Shown here: in pieces, positions 23,567-35,867 of the stretch
Layout: each line of letters starts with the position of its first letter
How positions within the stretch are numbered: the stretch's first letter is position 1
From: Telopea speciosissima
Lineage: Eukaryota; Streptophyta; Magnoliopsida; Proteales; Proteaceae
DNA: 64,000 nucleotides
Assembly (NCBI RefSeq): GCF_018873765.1
Contig: NC_057925.1
Location: 50,046,010 to 50,110,009 of the forward strand
Reading direction: 5' to 3'
The notes under the pieces: model-generated
What the model was told of the DNA's origin: nothing
Databases searched by the model: none
What the model saw: the letters and a program-made list of their open reading frames with translations, nothing else
Position numbers and translations under genes: made by a program

Positions 23567-24580
23567 AAATTTAATTTATGATTTACTTGTTTTATAATAT
23601 TTATTTTGTACTGCCAAAAAAATGCCCCAAATTAAAATGGCCTGGGCTCGACATGCTAAACCCTGGCCCATTTAATATATGGGCAGATGCAGGTTCAGGC
23701 TGATAAAAGCCCAAGATACCGTTGCTAGACCTGTGGCCTGTGGGGTTTTTTTTGTTTTTTTGTTTTTGATAGAAGCCTGTGGGGTTTGTTTGACTATTAA
23801 TTATTAGTGACCTGTGGCCTGTGGGCATTTTGGATATTTCAAACTTAATTGTTTGTCCGAATCTTTGGGATAATTTTTATCACTTACACTTTCATGATTT
23901 AATCCTCATAAACATGTTTTAACATGAAAATTGAGTTTTGGGTAGGGTTGTGTGCATTTCATGCATTTCCCTTAGATAGGTATTTTGGTCATTTCTTACT
24001 TTTTTTATGCATAACCTTAGTTTTAAGACCTTAGGGTTATATATTTTGATGTTCTAAAATCTTAAGAGTCATTTTTAATAAATGTATTGTTTTTAAACTC
24101 ATTCCTATGGATCTTTGCACTCTTAGCCTAGTAGGGGTATTTTGATTATTTTACCAGTATTTTATCACCCGATTTTGATGAAATTTTTTTTTAGATCTTT
24201 TGCATGGATTTTAATTTTCAGGTTTCATTGATGCATTGCAATTCCGGCTTCACCTTTGGATCAAGTTTCGAGTTTCTTCAGTAGAGTAATTTCCTTCATT
24301 CGTAGATCTAGGTTTCTTTGGTTTAATTCGTGTGGTTGTTATTTTATTTTATTTTGCTCTATGGGGTTGTGGTAGTTTAGGTCCTTCAATTCATTCGCCA
24401 AATTCCGTTATCCTGCGTTAATTAGTTTCATTATAGGTTAGATGCTTGTGTGTTAGGTAGTTCATTTGTTAGTTTAATTAATCACATTAGTCTGGTGCAC
24501 TTTTGCCTTACTTAAGGAATGTTAAATTTAGTGGCTACATCTCCCTGAGATCGACCCGTTAGCTACATTGACCCGTAAGC
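23567..24580. other. AT-rich intergenic DNA, possible LTR fragment
   Basis: No gene. At about 24535-24595 CTCCCTGAGATCGACCCGTTAG and a second GACCCGTAAGC resemble the 3' end of plant Gypsy-type LTRs, and lie just before the LINE remnant; the boundaries could not be set. Confidence 0.3.
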
Positions 24581-24584
24581 TTGC

Positions 24585-26370
24585 GGTATTATTCCTTGAC
24601 AAATAGCAGGACTCGTCCCTTTGGCATGATCCATGGCTTGAACTATCTATCCTCTGACGACCAGGAATCCTTATCTCTCCAGCCTTGGGCAGATCTCCTT
24701 TGGACAAAGTCTCTTCCCTCATCAATAATTCCACATGGATCAACATCCCCCTCTCGACCCCTTCCTTCAAGCTCGGTGGAATGAGATCAGATACACCCAG
24801 CTCTTTCATGGTTTGGCTAGAAACACCCTTGTTTGGACTCAACATTCGAAAGGGAGGTTCACCCAAGCATCTGGTTTAGAGGCTATTCGGAGGAAGTCCA
24901 TCTTGGTCCCCTGGAGCTCCTTAATTTGGTTCAAAGCTCGGATGCCTTGCTTTAGCTTCATTGCGTGGCTGGCAATGCGCAATGCCCTTACTACTAAAGA
25001 CAAGCTCTTCGCCTGGGGAGTTACTCAAGACTCCCTTTGCACCTTCTGCAACACTGCCCTGGAGTCCTTCAGCCAAATCTTTTGTGCCTGCTCCTTTGGG
25101 TTTGCAGTTTGGATGAATATTCTGAAGCTCCATGGTTATGATAGAGCTATTCTTCTAGTCTGGGAGGATGAACTCTCTTGGATTCTCAGCCACTTTAGCG
25201 GCAACATCACTATTCAGCTGATCAAGAAATTTAGCCTTTGTGCCTATATTTATTGGCTTTGGGCAGAGCGAAATTTGCGCATCAACAGTGGAATCTTAGA
25301 AGCCATTGTGGCAGTCTCGGCCAGGATTATTCAAGACACTAGGTTTAGGTTCCACCTCTTCAAAGGCAGGATTAGGGACAATGCTCACAATAGAAGGTTC
25401 CTTGGTTCACGGGGATTCCAATTAAAGCTCACCGCTAGAACTATCACCTTTTATAATTGCAAACCCCCGACTCAGGGACTGCTGGCTATTAACTGCGATG
25501 GCTCAATTCGTGACGGATTGGGGGGATACGGGTGTATCGGTAGGCAGTATGATGTCACTGTTGTCTTTGCGAAGGTTGGAGCTCTCCATTCTCCCAATAT
25601 CTAATGAAGCAGAGCTGCATGCAATTGTCTGTGGTCTTAAAGAAGCAAGGAGGCTTGGTTTCTTAATTGTTACGGTCTTCTTTGATTCCAATTCGGCAAT
25701 AAATGGGGTGAATGGAGTTTCTTCCGCTCCTTGGCCTGCCTAACTGGCTTCTTGCTTGCTGGGGGCATGTTAGCCCAATTGTTAGAGTTTTGGTTTTCTT
25801 GCAAGCTCGAAAGCTATTCTATTTACTTAATAATGGTAAGGGTGCTTGAGCGCTGATGCGGCTTTTTGGCTGTATCTTGCTGGGGGCAAGCACTTGGGCG
25901 GAGTAAAGCTCATCGTAGAGCACCGTTGTTGGAAAATGGGATGGCTCTCGTATTTTGTTTTTGTTCTATCAAAGGGGGTCTTAGGGGGAGTGAAGGCCCT
26001 TTCTTTCATTTTGACAAAGATTGGATGCTCAGGGGCGCTCAAAACTTGTTCGGTAAGGTTCTCAAACATCTTAAGAAGATCACCTTTTCCACATAATTCA
26101 ATCAACCGCTAGTTACTGTAAAACTATCTCCTTTCAATTTTGCTATAGAGAGGGGAATCAATCATTGTGCAGATTGTCTTGCCGAGCTTGTACAGTATCG
26201 CTCCGAGATAAGTCTTTGTATAGACAACCTCCCCCAATCCCTCCGACATCTTATTTCTAATGATGCCGTAGGGAAATTATACCACAGGATGTAAATCTCT
26301 TCTATATTTTAATTAATTAATAGTTACCTTTCTCCAAAAAAACAAAAAAACAAAAAACAAAATAAAGAAT
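24585..26370 (+). pseudogene. 5'-truncated L1-like LINE: zf-RVT and RNase H region with A-rich tail
   Basis: Between 24735 and 25602 a 289-codon frame carries the reverse-transcriptase zinc-binding segment (AWLAMRNALTTKDKLFAWGV, then CTFCN) and the start of a type I RNase H domain (LLAINCDGSIRDGLGGYG). The domain continues in another frame at 25600-25740 (SNEAELHAIVCGLKEARR, FFDSNSAING), so at least one frameshift separates them. A last piece near 26155-26280 (NHCADCLAEL) is again out of frame. The element ends in an A-rich tail at about 26336-26370. Reverse transcriptase and endonuclease are absent, so it is dead. It is in the same orientation as REC8, whose start codon is about 390 bp further on. 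Confidence 0.85.
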
Positions 26371-26754
26371 ATCTGGTTATTCCCTCCAAAAATTAAAATT
26401 AGAAGAAGAAAAAAAAAAAACCCTTTTTCCCATCCAAAATCCGTTAGGATTGTTTGAAAGAGACGTTTGTCCTCTAATACACCATGCACGTTGGTTGCGC
26501 TTACTGCTTCCTCGTCTCGTCTCTCACTCTCACTTTATTCACTCGCTCACATCTTTCAGTTTTACGAGCAGAGTACTTTCTTCCCCCACGCATTCCGCAC
26601 TTTCTTTGCCTCTGTCGGTGTGTTTCAAACACAAACTCCGTCTCTCTCTCGCTCTCTCTGTTTTTTCGCTTTTAAATAACGTATCGATCGTTTGCTCGAC
26701 TGATCAGTGTTAGTTTCAGTGTTCTTGTCTGGAGTTGAAGAAACTGAAGAGAAA
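26371..26754 (+). promoter_or_regulatory. REC8 proximal upstream region
   Basis: The short gap between the LINE tail and the REC8 ATG must hold the 5' UTR and probably the core promoter. It is rich in CTCTC tracts (26515-26665), a common plant leader feature. No clear TATA box was identified. Confidence 0.35.
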
Positions 26755-29700
26755 ATGTTCTACTCTCACCAGCTTCTCGCAAGAAAAGCTCCATTGGGAC
26801 AAATCTGGTTAGTCATTTCTGTTGATTTCGCATATCCCTTTTTGATTCTTTGGATTCTAAAATGTAGTAACTCCGATCCGATTTCGTCCGAATTTTCCTA
26901 TTTCTGTAATGAAGGATGGCTGCGACGTTACATGCCAAGATCAACAGGAGGAAGCTCAATAAGCTCAATTTAGTTAAGATCTGGTTCGGTTTTCCTCTTC
27001 GCCTCGTCTTATTAATTTTCGATTTCCACTTTAATGGCTTTAATTGCTTATAGTTGATTTTGATTTCTTCTTCCTCTCTTCGCTTCGGTTCATCAATTTG
27101 CAGCGAAGAAATATTGAATCCGGCAGTTCCGATGGCTCTTAGACTCTCTGGAATACTCATGGGTAGGCATTAGGCAATCTTTGCATGATTTGCGTTAGCT
27201 CCAATTGTTTGTGTGTTGAATTTTCTTCATACGATCTCCATATCTCTGCGTGCTTTTAGGTGGAGTGGTGATCGTCTACGAGCGGAAGATGAAGATCCTC
27301 TACGGTAAGCTTTATTTGCTTAATTTTCAGTTCGCATTTAAATTTCTCTGTTCAAATTTATCTTATTCATGTTCATTTTCCGTATCTTATTCTTCGCAGA
27401 CGATGTTCAACGTCTACTGGTGCGTCATGAGCTTTCCGATTCCTTTTTTCTTCTTCCACTAGTTTTTTTCTGAACTCTTTTATTCGGTAATCCATTTGCT
27501 TTCTGATATTGAAAATCTCAGGTAGAGATCAATGAAGCATGGAAAGTGAAATCCGTTTCGGATCGAAACGTCCTTCCCAAAGGAAAATTTCAGGCCAAGT
27601 AAGTCTTAGGCTCTAAGCTTCTCCTCTGTTAAGTTATGAGTATCGCCTCCTACAGAATGGCGCATGTTAGAACGTAACCTATTAATGTTTAGTTTTTTTT
27701 TGGTGGAGTATTAATGTTTAGTTTTGTTTATGAATGTATTTCACACACAGCGCATGTTAGCGATTTAAACTTCACAGTAACTGTAAGAAAGCATTGGTGT
27801 TATTGGTGATCGAGTATGCGGACTGCGCACCCTGTGCAGGGTAGATCAGATATGAACGTGGTGCGCAGTGCAGGGTAGATCAGAAATGAACGTTTTATCT
27901 TTGAGTCTTCTGTATAGAGCTTAATTTTCGGCTAAACGGATTGGGTCTTGTTCTTACAGGTACGAAGCTGTCACTCTGCTAGATCATCATGAAGAAATGG
28001 AGCTCGGCGTTGGCGACCAATCGGATTATAGGCATTTTTCCATGGTATGCCATATGTCAAGATAGTACAATCTACTTTTATATCTAAATCACTAAAATTG
28101 CCTTGTTGTTATACTATAGTAATTGCCAAAGCTCAGAAAATAGTTTTAACTTAAGAAATATTTGTGAGATTCTTAATTAAGTCATCACTTGATGTTTCAA
28201 GGCATTCTACTTGCTTTATGTGTATTCTACCTCCATGAATATTCTTCAAAATCATTTGTCTTAGTAATGTATATGCAGTTAACTTTTTTTTTTTTTGGTA
28301 AAATATATGCAGTTAACTACTTAACTATGTACATAAATAATTAGATGAGAAAAACTCTTTTGCATGGCCCCCTATATAGGAAAGTTCCCCTACAATGTCA
28401 TCATAATTAGTCACAACATTGGTTGGTTTTGATGATTGAAACGATTGTTTATGTTGAGCACCCATGTATTGAGTCTTTTCCTTAATCATTCAAATCTTGA
28501 TAAAAAATGTACTTTCTTTTATTTTTTTGGGAGTGGGTTTATAGATCGACACATGATGTAAATCCTTTGGCTAAAAATTACCACTTGAATTGATGATGAT
28601 ATTTTGAGATCCAATTAACATGACACTTGACAGATCTATAGGTCCATCTGGGAAAGAGTTCAGATTTGCTACGCACATGGGACGGATGGGGATAGATCTA
28701 AACCCTCCATGGGGGTGTGGGATCCGCCTCTAGCTAGGGTGTGGGACCCATGTCCCATGAAGGGATCACATCTGTCCCCACCCATCCCCATGTGGGTAGT
28801 TGATCCCAACTCTTTGGGAAAGGTTTCCCTAAACAGACTGTGGAAGAAAAATATCCCCTAATAAGAAAATGATTTCTATTTTGATCATTGTCCCTATTTT
28901 TCAGTCGTATTGAGTCAATTTTTGAATGACCAATATTTATTTAGCTATTTTGTCCATACCATGCAGAGACTGGATGAAATTGATATTTCTAACATTAGCA
29001 ACTGTGCTGAAGGTGACGATCTCTCCAAACATCACCATCAAGGTTTCTACTATACTTCTCCATTCCTGGGTGCCCTTTTTTTTAGTTATTACCATAATAT
29101 AATATTTATGACAATTCATATACATGCATGCATAATTGCTCTATTCCTAGATGACCCTTTTCTCTACCTGTTGGCTGCTAGTAAGCTGATGGCTGTATGA
29201 CTAGGGATGTAAATGAATAGCCGAAATCCGTTTTCGTATTCGTGTTCGTATCCGTTTAGCACTATTCGAATCCGTCCGAAGGCTAAACGGATAGGCTATA
29301 GCTATCCGAAAAGCTATATTTACATGTAAACGAATAAAATATCCGATCCATATCCGTGTCCGTATCCGTTTAGCACTATCCGAATCCGTCCGAAAGCTAA
29401 TCGGATGCGGATGCGGATATAGCACTATCCGAACCGAATCCGATCCGTTTACATCCCTATGTATGACTACCTGTTCGGCTGAGGTGTTCATTCTTTTCTT
29501 CATTTGAAATTATTGGTTCAAAAGTTGCTATGGTACAATATTTTTTTTTCGAGTACTAAGTTCTATATCATTGATTCTCTTTTTCAGCTGATGCTGTTAA
29601 CATCACATTATTGGATCCTTTTGATTCATACCGGATGGATGCAAATCTATATAATCGCTTTCAGAGGTAGGGCACCAATAAGCTGCTTGCAGTTTTAGTG

Positions 29701-32700
29701 CCAACTTTTGAAGATGCATGGTGTTCATATCCTAGTTCTGTATCTTTTGTTTTTCAGTTTTTGAGTTTTTTCTTGATATAACAAATCTCTAAATGTATAA
29801 GGACTTAATTCTCTTTCATTTTCTGCTCCTGCATTGTGTTCTCATATTTTCTTCATCGTATTCCATTCACCCATCCCAAAAAATATAGCTGTGTTTTTTG
29901 TTTGGTTGGCTGCTAGAAAGCATTCCTATTTTTGAATTAACCATACATTATAAACTGGCTGAACCTCTTTAGGTTTGATATTGAAGAAGATGAAGGTACA
30001 CAGTTGAACTCTAGTCCTCAAGAGCACTCACCAGTCCCAGCGACTCTAGTATCCTCACTACCTCCTCAAGAGCACTCACCAGTCCCGATGACTCTAGTAT
30101 CCTCACCACCTCCTCAAGAGGAGCCTCAACCAGGTTAGCAATAGATATATAAGAAATTCAATGCCTTTCCTGTTTGCAGCTTCCTTTGAAAGATCTAGAT
30201 CTTAATCTACTTATCACTCACCCAATTTTGTGTTAGGCCTATAGGCATGAAACATCTCTTTTGCAAATTGCTGATTTTCATGGGGCTCTCATATGTGTAT
30301 AGCCTTATTGACTTTCGATTCCCTTAGGAAAAATCATTATAATTTATCCTGCGATGATCAGCTCTAAGTCTGTTAAGAGGGTGTCTTGTTTTTTCATCCA
30401 TGACTTGTAAAGAATCAATGGGCTTGGAATAGGACTGAAGAATGATGTGGATGTATCCAATTGAATAGTTATAAATCAGAATGAAACAGATGTTTGGTCT
30501 AAATCTCGTCTTACAGATAATTTGCCCTGTTGTAGGAAAATCAAAGTGAAAACATTCATTTTCTTATGCATAGAAAGCATTCTCCACCCCACCCCCCACC
30601 CCCATCCCCCAAAAAAAAAAAATGGTGGATTGTGTTACTTCATCCTTCCATAGATTTACTCTTTAGCTGTAGAATAACACCAACTATAATTAGAAAATAA
30701 ACAGAAAATTGTTGCTGCAGTTTATCATAAACAGGCAACACCACATTAAGCCAAGCAAGAAAATTGAATAGAAGATATTACACCACAGTGAAGGAAAAAA
30801 GCATAACTGAGGTCATGGAAAGTTTAAAATTCACAACCTGTTAGATTGAAACAATATATAAAAATAAAATAGAACCGAAATTACAACCCTTATTGTCCTT
30901 GTCCTTCCAAAAGAGATGGGCCGAAGTTTGCAAACTGAGAGCAGGAATGTGAGGTTGCCACCTAAGAGAGAGACAGAAGAACCAACTTGGCATGCAGAGA
31001 AGGATTTTGGGGAGATTCAACTTGGCTAGCGGGAAACGGGTTTGAGGAAAATCCTGAAAGAAATTTCCCAAACAAACTTTTAAAGAGAAGGATTTGAGGG
31101 AGAAATTAAAGAATCTAGACCTAAATAACTCCAATGGCTCTGAAATCTGGACCCTGGTTATTTAGGCCTTTACCACAGCCTAATGAATAACTCCCTGTAT
31201 CATTCCCATCTCTTTTTTATGTTGAGATTGGTGTGAGTAATTTTCTTTTAAGTCCTTTTGCAGCTACTGGTATCCAAGAGCAGCATCCAGAACCTCATGG
31301 TACTGAAGACGCTCTTCAGGTAGATAGATTGAAACATTGTTGAGCACTGTTAATTATTACATGAGGGAAATGAAGAATGTCTACTAACCTAGAAATGCAT
31401 ATGCATTTTGTTACAGCCCCAGCAGAATGAACAGAAGCGTGGTCCAACAAAAAGAAAACCAAGAAAAGAACCAAAGGGCTTTGTTATAGATTATGAGCAA
31501 ACCATCATCCCAGGCCACACTTACCAATCTTGGCTTGAGAACCCTTCTGACATCATCTCAAAAAGAGCAAAGAGGAAGGTCCAGTTCTTATCTTTCCAGT
31601 CTTTATCTTTCTGATGTTATTTTGATTCATCCAATTGCAAAGAAGTGCATAATTGGCTGGCCTTGGTGCAACGGTAAAGGTTGCTCCATTGTGACCAAGT
31701 GGTCACGGGTTTGAGTCTGGAAACAGTCTCTCTGCGAAAGCAGGGGTAAAACTGCGTACATTATGACCCTCCCCAGACCCCGCAGTGGCGGAAGCCTCGT
31801 GCACTGGGTACGCCCTTTTGCATAGTTGGCTGGCAACCACCAACTAGTTAGTGAAGTCAACTTATTCCTTCATCCATGTTTCATGTATGGGCTGTGAAGC
31901 CACTGATGGGGCATACCAAATCAGAAAAGTAATTGGTGTCAGTAAGCTTACTAGGTTGTTCTATTTCAAGTTTTTTAATGACTTGTTTTTATGTGAAGGA
32001 ATAACAAGACTAGTGTTATCATCTGCATCTGTAGTACATTCGTTCATTTACATTAGTTCATGGATACTTTGTCACTGAATCGAACTATAACTTGCACAGA
32101 ATGGAACTCAATGATGTGCTATAAATTTCAGCTTTTGCATGGGGCCCGGGGGGGTATGGGGTTTGGTGTGGGTGTTATCAGTGTATGTTGACTTCTCTAT
32201 GCAGTAGTCAAATGCTGTTGATCTCAAGGTTATCTTGCCCAATATGTCACAGCAAGTCAATCTTAGGTCTACCATGAAGACAGCCCACCTTATGGACCTC
32301 CCACCAGTGGCACTTTGTGGGTTATCAGGACATGGAAACAAAGAAGTCCACTACCCTCCACCTCTTATGGAGCTGTGGCTGAAATGCACCCAGCTTCAAA
32401 CCACTAATGCTTCAATTTCGGGTCAGTCTACCAAATATTTTCTTTTTAAAGTACATTAGTTAGACATCTGAAATAGACAAAGTGATAAAAATCTAGTGTT
32501 GCCCGCAGGAAGAACTTCTGCAAACCAATCGCCAGAACAATTTTTACCATCAAGTAGGACGCATGATAATCAAATCCCCATGGATTTTGTAAGTTATCCA
32601 TTCGATTCTTTGTTTTTGTGGCTGGTTGTTTGTCATATAGAGTGATCTGATTCTCATAATGTTTGATTGTGAAGCCTTTGGAGGAGGATCTTCCCAGCGG

Positions 32701-33942
32701 AGATGGTATTGAGCCATTTGAAGTCCGTGTGGAGAATCCAGGTGGCAACCTTAACAACATTGAAATGCCATGGGATGTCTCCACACAGAAAGTAATGCCC
32801 AATCATATCAACAACGAATTCCCATGGAAAGTCTCCAGTACTGGAACACCAGGGATCAATCTAGTGGACTTTGAAATGCCCGTAAATGAGGCCAACCTGT
32901 TCGTTACACCAGGAAATTCTGGTATTCTCTCAGTTCTCCACAGAGAAGTCAAATTTTCATATGATTACAAGAACAAATACGGCATTGAACTTTTTTTCTC
33001 CCGTGTCCTCTCATGATTGATTGAGAAAATGCTATGGAATTACAGGAAACAATGCAGGAACCATTCCCAGCTCTGGATCTGGACCTGATTTCCAGATACT
33101 TATCCACGAACTCCAACTGCATTCTGGAAGGTTTTGTTAGAAATTTTCTTTCCTGCAGCTTGATGTGTGACCACCAAAGATTTAGTCACATTGTTTCATG
33201 AAAAAACAGGTCCAGCAGAAAAAGGCCGTATTCATCATCACACGGCCATAGCAATCTTGAATCAGTGGCAGAGGAACCATCAGCACCATTGGAACAAGGT
33301 TTCAAGCTCCCAGGAGTACATGAAAATGGGCCCACCCCCGATCATGGTACTCTTAACTCATCCAATAATATCTGCAACAGATACTAGTAATAGTGATAAA
33401 GAGTACTTAAATGGTTATTGTTGCAGAACTGTTGGTGGAAACTGGGCCTACTCCAAGTCAACATCCTATTGTCAATCAACCTGTCGACAAAATCACTGAT
33501 ACGATGCGGAAGTAGATCGATCTCTTCTTTATTGTTCTCACGATTTTTCTTGTACATATCTGATGTATTTGGGTTTGCAACATGATGATCATGGAGATTT
33601 GACTGTATTTGTGGTCTGTCATGTATTTGGTGTACAGGTATCTGAAGACACATTTTGACATGCCGGGGGTTCCTCAAGTTGAATCTCTCAATCACCTGGC
33701 CGTTGGAATGGAAAGACGTAAGGCTGCCCAGCTATTCTACCAAACATGCGGTATTGACATACTTCCTATAACTGTCCACTACAATACATCCATAGAAGCA
33801 ATGTGTTGATGCATTGCAAGAAACCAATAAAACTAACATGGTTGGATGACTGTTTGCAGTTCTTGCTACCCGTGACTTCCTTAGGGTTGAGCAGACCATG
33901 CCGTATGGGGACATCCTAATATCTAGAGGATCAAAGATGTGA
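26755..33942 (+). CDS. REC8: Meiotic cohesin alpha-kleisin REC8/SYN1
   Basis: Meiosis-specific kleisin that closes the SMC1-SMC3 ring and holds sister chromatids and centromeres in meiosis I. Exons: 26755-26807, 26915-26983, 27104-27162, 27260-27304, 27400-27419, 27522-27598, 27960-28044, 28967-29042, 29588-29666, 29973-30133, 31264-31319, 31417-31578, 32208-32421, 32509-32588, 32675-32921, 33046-33130, 33210-33346, 33427-33511, 33638-33750, 33860-33942. All GT-AG, frame continuous, 661 aa. The Rad21/Rec8 N-terminal domain starts MFYSHQLLARKAPLGQIW and includes MALRLSGILMGGVVIVYERK. A basic patch and DYEQTIIPGHTYQSWL lie mid-protein (exon 12). The C-terminal winged-helix part (exons 19-20) has PGVPQVESLNHLAVGMERR and ends PYGDILISRGSKM, as in plant SYN1. 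Somewhat longer than Arabidopsis SYN1. Exon 10 has a 16-residue tandem repeat. Introns 7, 8 and 12 carry mobile elements. No break seen. Confidence 0.95.
27824..27892. repeat. Short tandem duplication in REC8 intron 6
   Basis: The block TGCAGGGTAGATCAGATATG with AACGT occurs twice, about 37 bp apart (near 27835 and 27872), together with TGCGCA/GTGCGCAGTG segments. Confidence 0.6.
28656..28812. mobile_element. Mutator-type foldback MITE in REC8 intron 7
   Basis: Arms GAGTTCAGATTTGCTACGCA and, from the right end in reverse complement, GAGTTGGGATCAACTACCCA. Flanks TCTGGGAAA (28647-28655) and TTTGGGAAA (28813-28821) match at 8 of 9 positions. Same family as 22936-23067. It lies about 150 bp from the exon 8 acceptor. 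Confidence 0.7.
29202..29459. mobile_element. hAT-like MITE in REC8 intron 8, perfect 8-bp target duplication
   Basis: Ends TAGGGATGTAAATG and GTTTACATCCCTA; flanked by TGTATGAC at 29194-29201 and again at 29460-29467. The interior contains two copies of a CGTATCCGTTTAGCACTAT block (about 29247 and 29366). The intact duplication implies a fairly recent insertion compared with 8047-8562. Confidence 0.85.
31661..31818 (+). mobile_element. Au SINE in REC8 intron 12 with 15-bp target duplication
   Basis: The tRNA-related head includes TGGTGCAACGG and B-box GGTTTGAGTC (31708-31717). The body has AGCAGGGGTAAAACTGCGTAC, CCTCCCCAGACCCCGCAG, GGAAGCCTCGTGCACTGGGT and a T4 end, the standard Au layout. 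Flanks TGCATAATTGGCTGG (31646-31660) and TGCATAGTTGGCTGG (31819-31833) differ by one base. Starts about 80 bp after the exon 12 donor. Confidence 0.92.
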
Positions 33943-34830
33943 GTAGAGAGTAGAGGTGAAAGATGATCACCTTCCTTCCAATGTTAATTACATTCACAAT
34001 TCCATTACTTGGGTTCTGTTGCTTGGCAAATTAGAAGGGGTACTTATTCGATTTATGCTGGAGAGAATTCAAAAATCTAAAGGAGAAAGAGGGTAGTCTT
34101 AATTTCTTAATCTTGTGAACATTACAAAACGAGTTGAAGTTTTATACAGGCAAGTAGGAAAAGAGGGGTAGCTTGTTCTCTGTTCTCTGGTTATTCCATT
34201 GTTCCAAAATTACTCTTTTGGGTGCTTAACAGATTATAATCACATTAACTGAAGTTTTGCTGGCCAAGACTTTATTTTTAGTGTATTGGTTTACTGAAGT
34301 GTTTCTAGCACATGTAATTCAGTCACAAGAATCGTAGCTTATTATTATTAGCAGAAACCAGGAGAATCAAGCCAAAATACCAACAAATTTGTATGATTCA
34401 AACAGAAATCCAATAGGAAGTTGTAATCTCCTTCTTTATCAGTCCCAGAGAACCAATTCAGTTGTTATACCCTAAAGGGGAACAAAAAACAGCAGCAGAA
34501 ATTGAAAAGAAACGACTTTATAAATCTGAAGGAAATCAGAAAAACATACATCACAAATCAGCAAAGAGAGAGAGAGCGACCTGGTTCAAAGGAAAAAGGA
34601 GAACCAAGGAAGACGGAGAGACACACTAAAATACTAGCACGTAGCGTATAACCCACATAACGGAATCTAGAATTGGGAACTGAAAGGGTTTCTGTTCCCT
34701 TTGTTTTTTAATTTCTCTTTTTCCCTCGACACATATTCTTTCTCAGGCATTTAGTTCACAGTATTGGTACCGCCTCCCTCCCCTGCAACCCCGTCTCAAC
34801 CTCTTCCCCCTTCCTACCATACGCTCTCTC
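33943..34830. other. REC8 3' flank
   Basis: Presumably contains the REC8 3' UTR. From about 34560 a GAGAGAGAGAGAG-type tract and pyrimidine-rich stretches look leader-like on the minus strand, in keeping with a possible gene start opposite (see next entry), but no exons of a second gene were recognised. Confidence 0.35.
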
Positions 34831-34968
34831 TCAGACATTTTTTGCAGTTTTCCCTGAAACCGAACTAGAAGACCTAGAACTGCTGCTCGTAGTGGACAAC
34901 CTACTGGCAGCAGGACCACCGCCGCCCATTTCGGGTTCTTCCCGTATCGGGTTCTTCCCCTCCCCCAT
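34831..34968 (-). CDS. Small Gly/Ser-rich ORF, possible orphan first exon
   Basis: A 45-codon frame from the ATG at 34968 to a TGA at 34833-34831. It reads MGEGKNPIREEPEMGGGGP and then a Ser-rich tail, SSSSRSSSSVSGK near its end. I do not recognise it. Local GC content is higher than in the surrounding sequence. It could be the first exon of a gene whose later exons are not recognisable, a captured 5' gene fragment, or chance. No downstream exon was found between 34830 and the REC8 stop codon. Confidence 0.2.
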   Translation of the reverse strand: MGEGKNPIREEPEMGGGGPAASRLSTTSSSSRSSSSVSGKTAKNV

Positions 34969-35684
34969 TCACTTCCATAGAGAAGAAGACAAGAAGAGTA
35001 AAACTGAGATTATAAAAAAAAAAAAAAAATCTCAAACGTAATATTGGTTAAACCTTAGGTATCTCAAAATCATATTTATGAACGTGAGGTATCTCTTCTA
35101 CCTGAAAAAAAAATAACGTGAGGTATATCAAAAGCTACAATTATAAACGTTACTACATTAGGTATCTTAAGTGAAATTTGGTACCTCAAATGTTATTTAC
35201 CTAAACAAAAAACATAGACAGGCTTAGTTTAGTATTTTTTGTTTTTTTAAGGTAAAAGTCATTGTTTAGTTTAAACCTCAAGATCTTACGGTTGTATTTT
35301 CAGGAAAAAGATCTTATCCAGCCGTGGATGACAACAAAAATAGGGATAAAGTAGTCATTTCATAGGTGGGTCCCACCTGGGCCCCACATGTGAAATGACC
35401 ACCTCCCCCCTGTATTTGGGGTGGGTTTTCGAGCTGCACAGTGCAGCCCCTGCCACAGCTGCACAAGAGCCAAGTCCGTATTTTCATGTTATAGATAGGT
35501 TCTTACAACAAATGTGGGAAAATTGTTGGACAAAGGATATGGTTGGCTATAAGGGTATAACTGGACCTGGGCTGGACTTTTGAAAACAAGGCCCAGGCTC
35601 GGCCACATTTTCATGTTATTTTTTTATACAAAATATATATAAATAAAAAAAATAGATTATGTATATGTAGTTTAATGGGGAACC
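34969..35684. other. Intergenic DNA; nothing recognised
   Basis: AT-rich with repeated AACGTGAGGTATCTC/ACCTTAGGTATCTC blocks at about 35050-35180 (a local short repeat). No gene or complete element was identified. Confidence 0.4.
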
Positions 35685-35839
35685 GTTCTCTGCATGGGAG
35701 CTAGGGCCACTTACACGTAGCCAATGAGAGTGCATATTGGCACATTGGGAGGAGGAAATTCCATCATTCATGGGGGTGGGGCGGTCATTGCCGTCCTCCA
35801 ATGTGTCTAGGTGTGGCCCCTACGTCCCATGCAAGGAAC
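35685..35839. repeat. Foldback element with GTTC..TGCATGGGA arms
   Basis: Left arm GTTCTCTGCATGGGAGCTAG and right arm (reverse complement) GTTCCTTGCATGGGACGTAG are inverted repeats that extend through GGCCAC. First of a run of four different foldback elements between 35685 and 36427. Confidence 0.65.
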
Positions 35840-35867
35840 TTTTTCTTCATATTTAATTATGTGGTGA

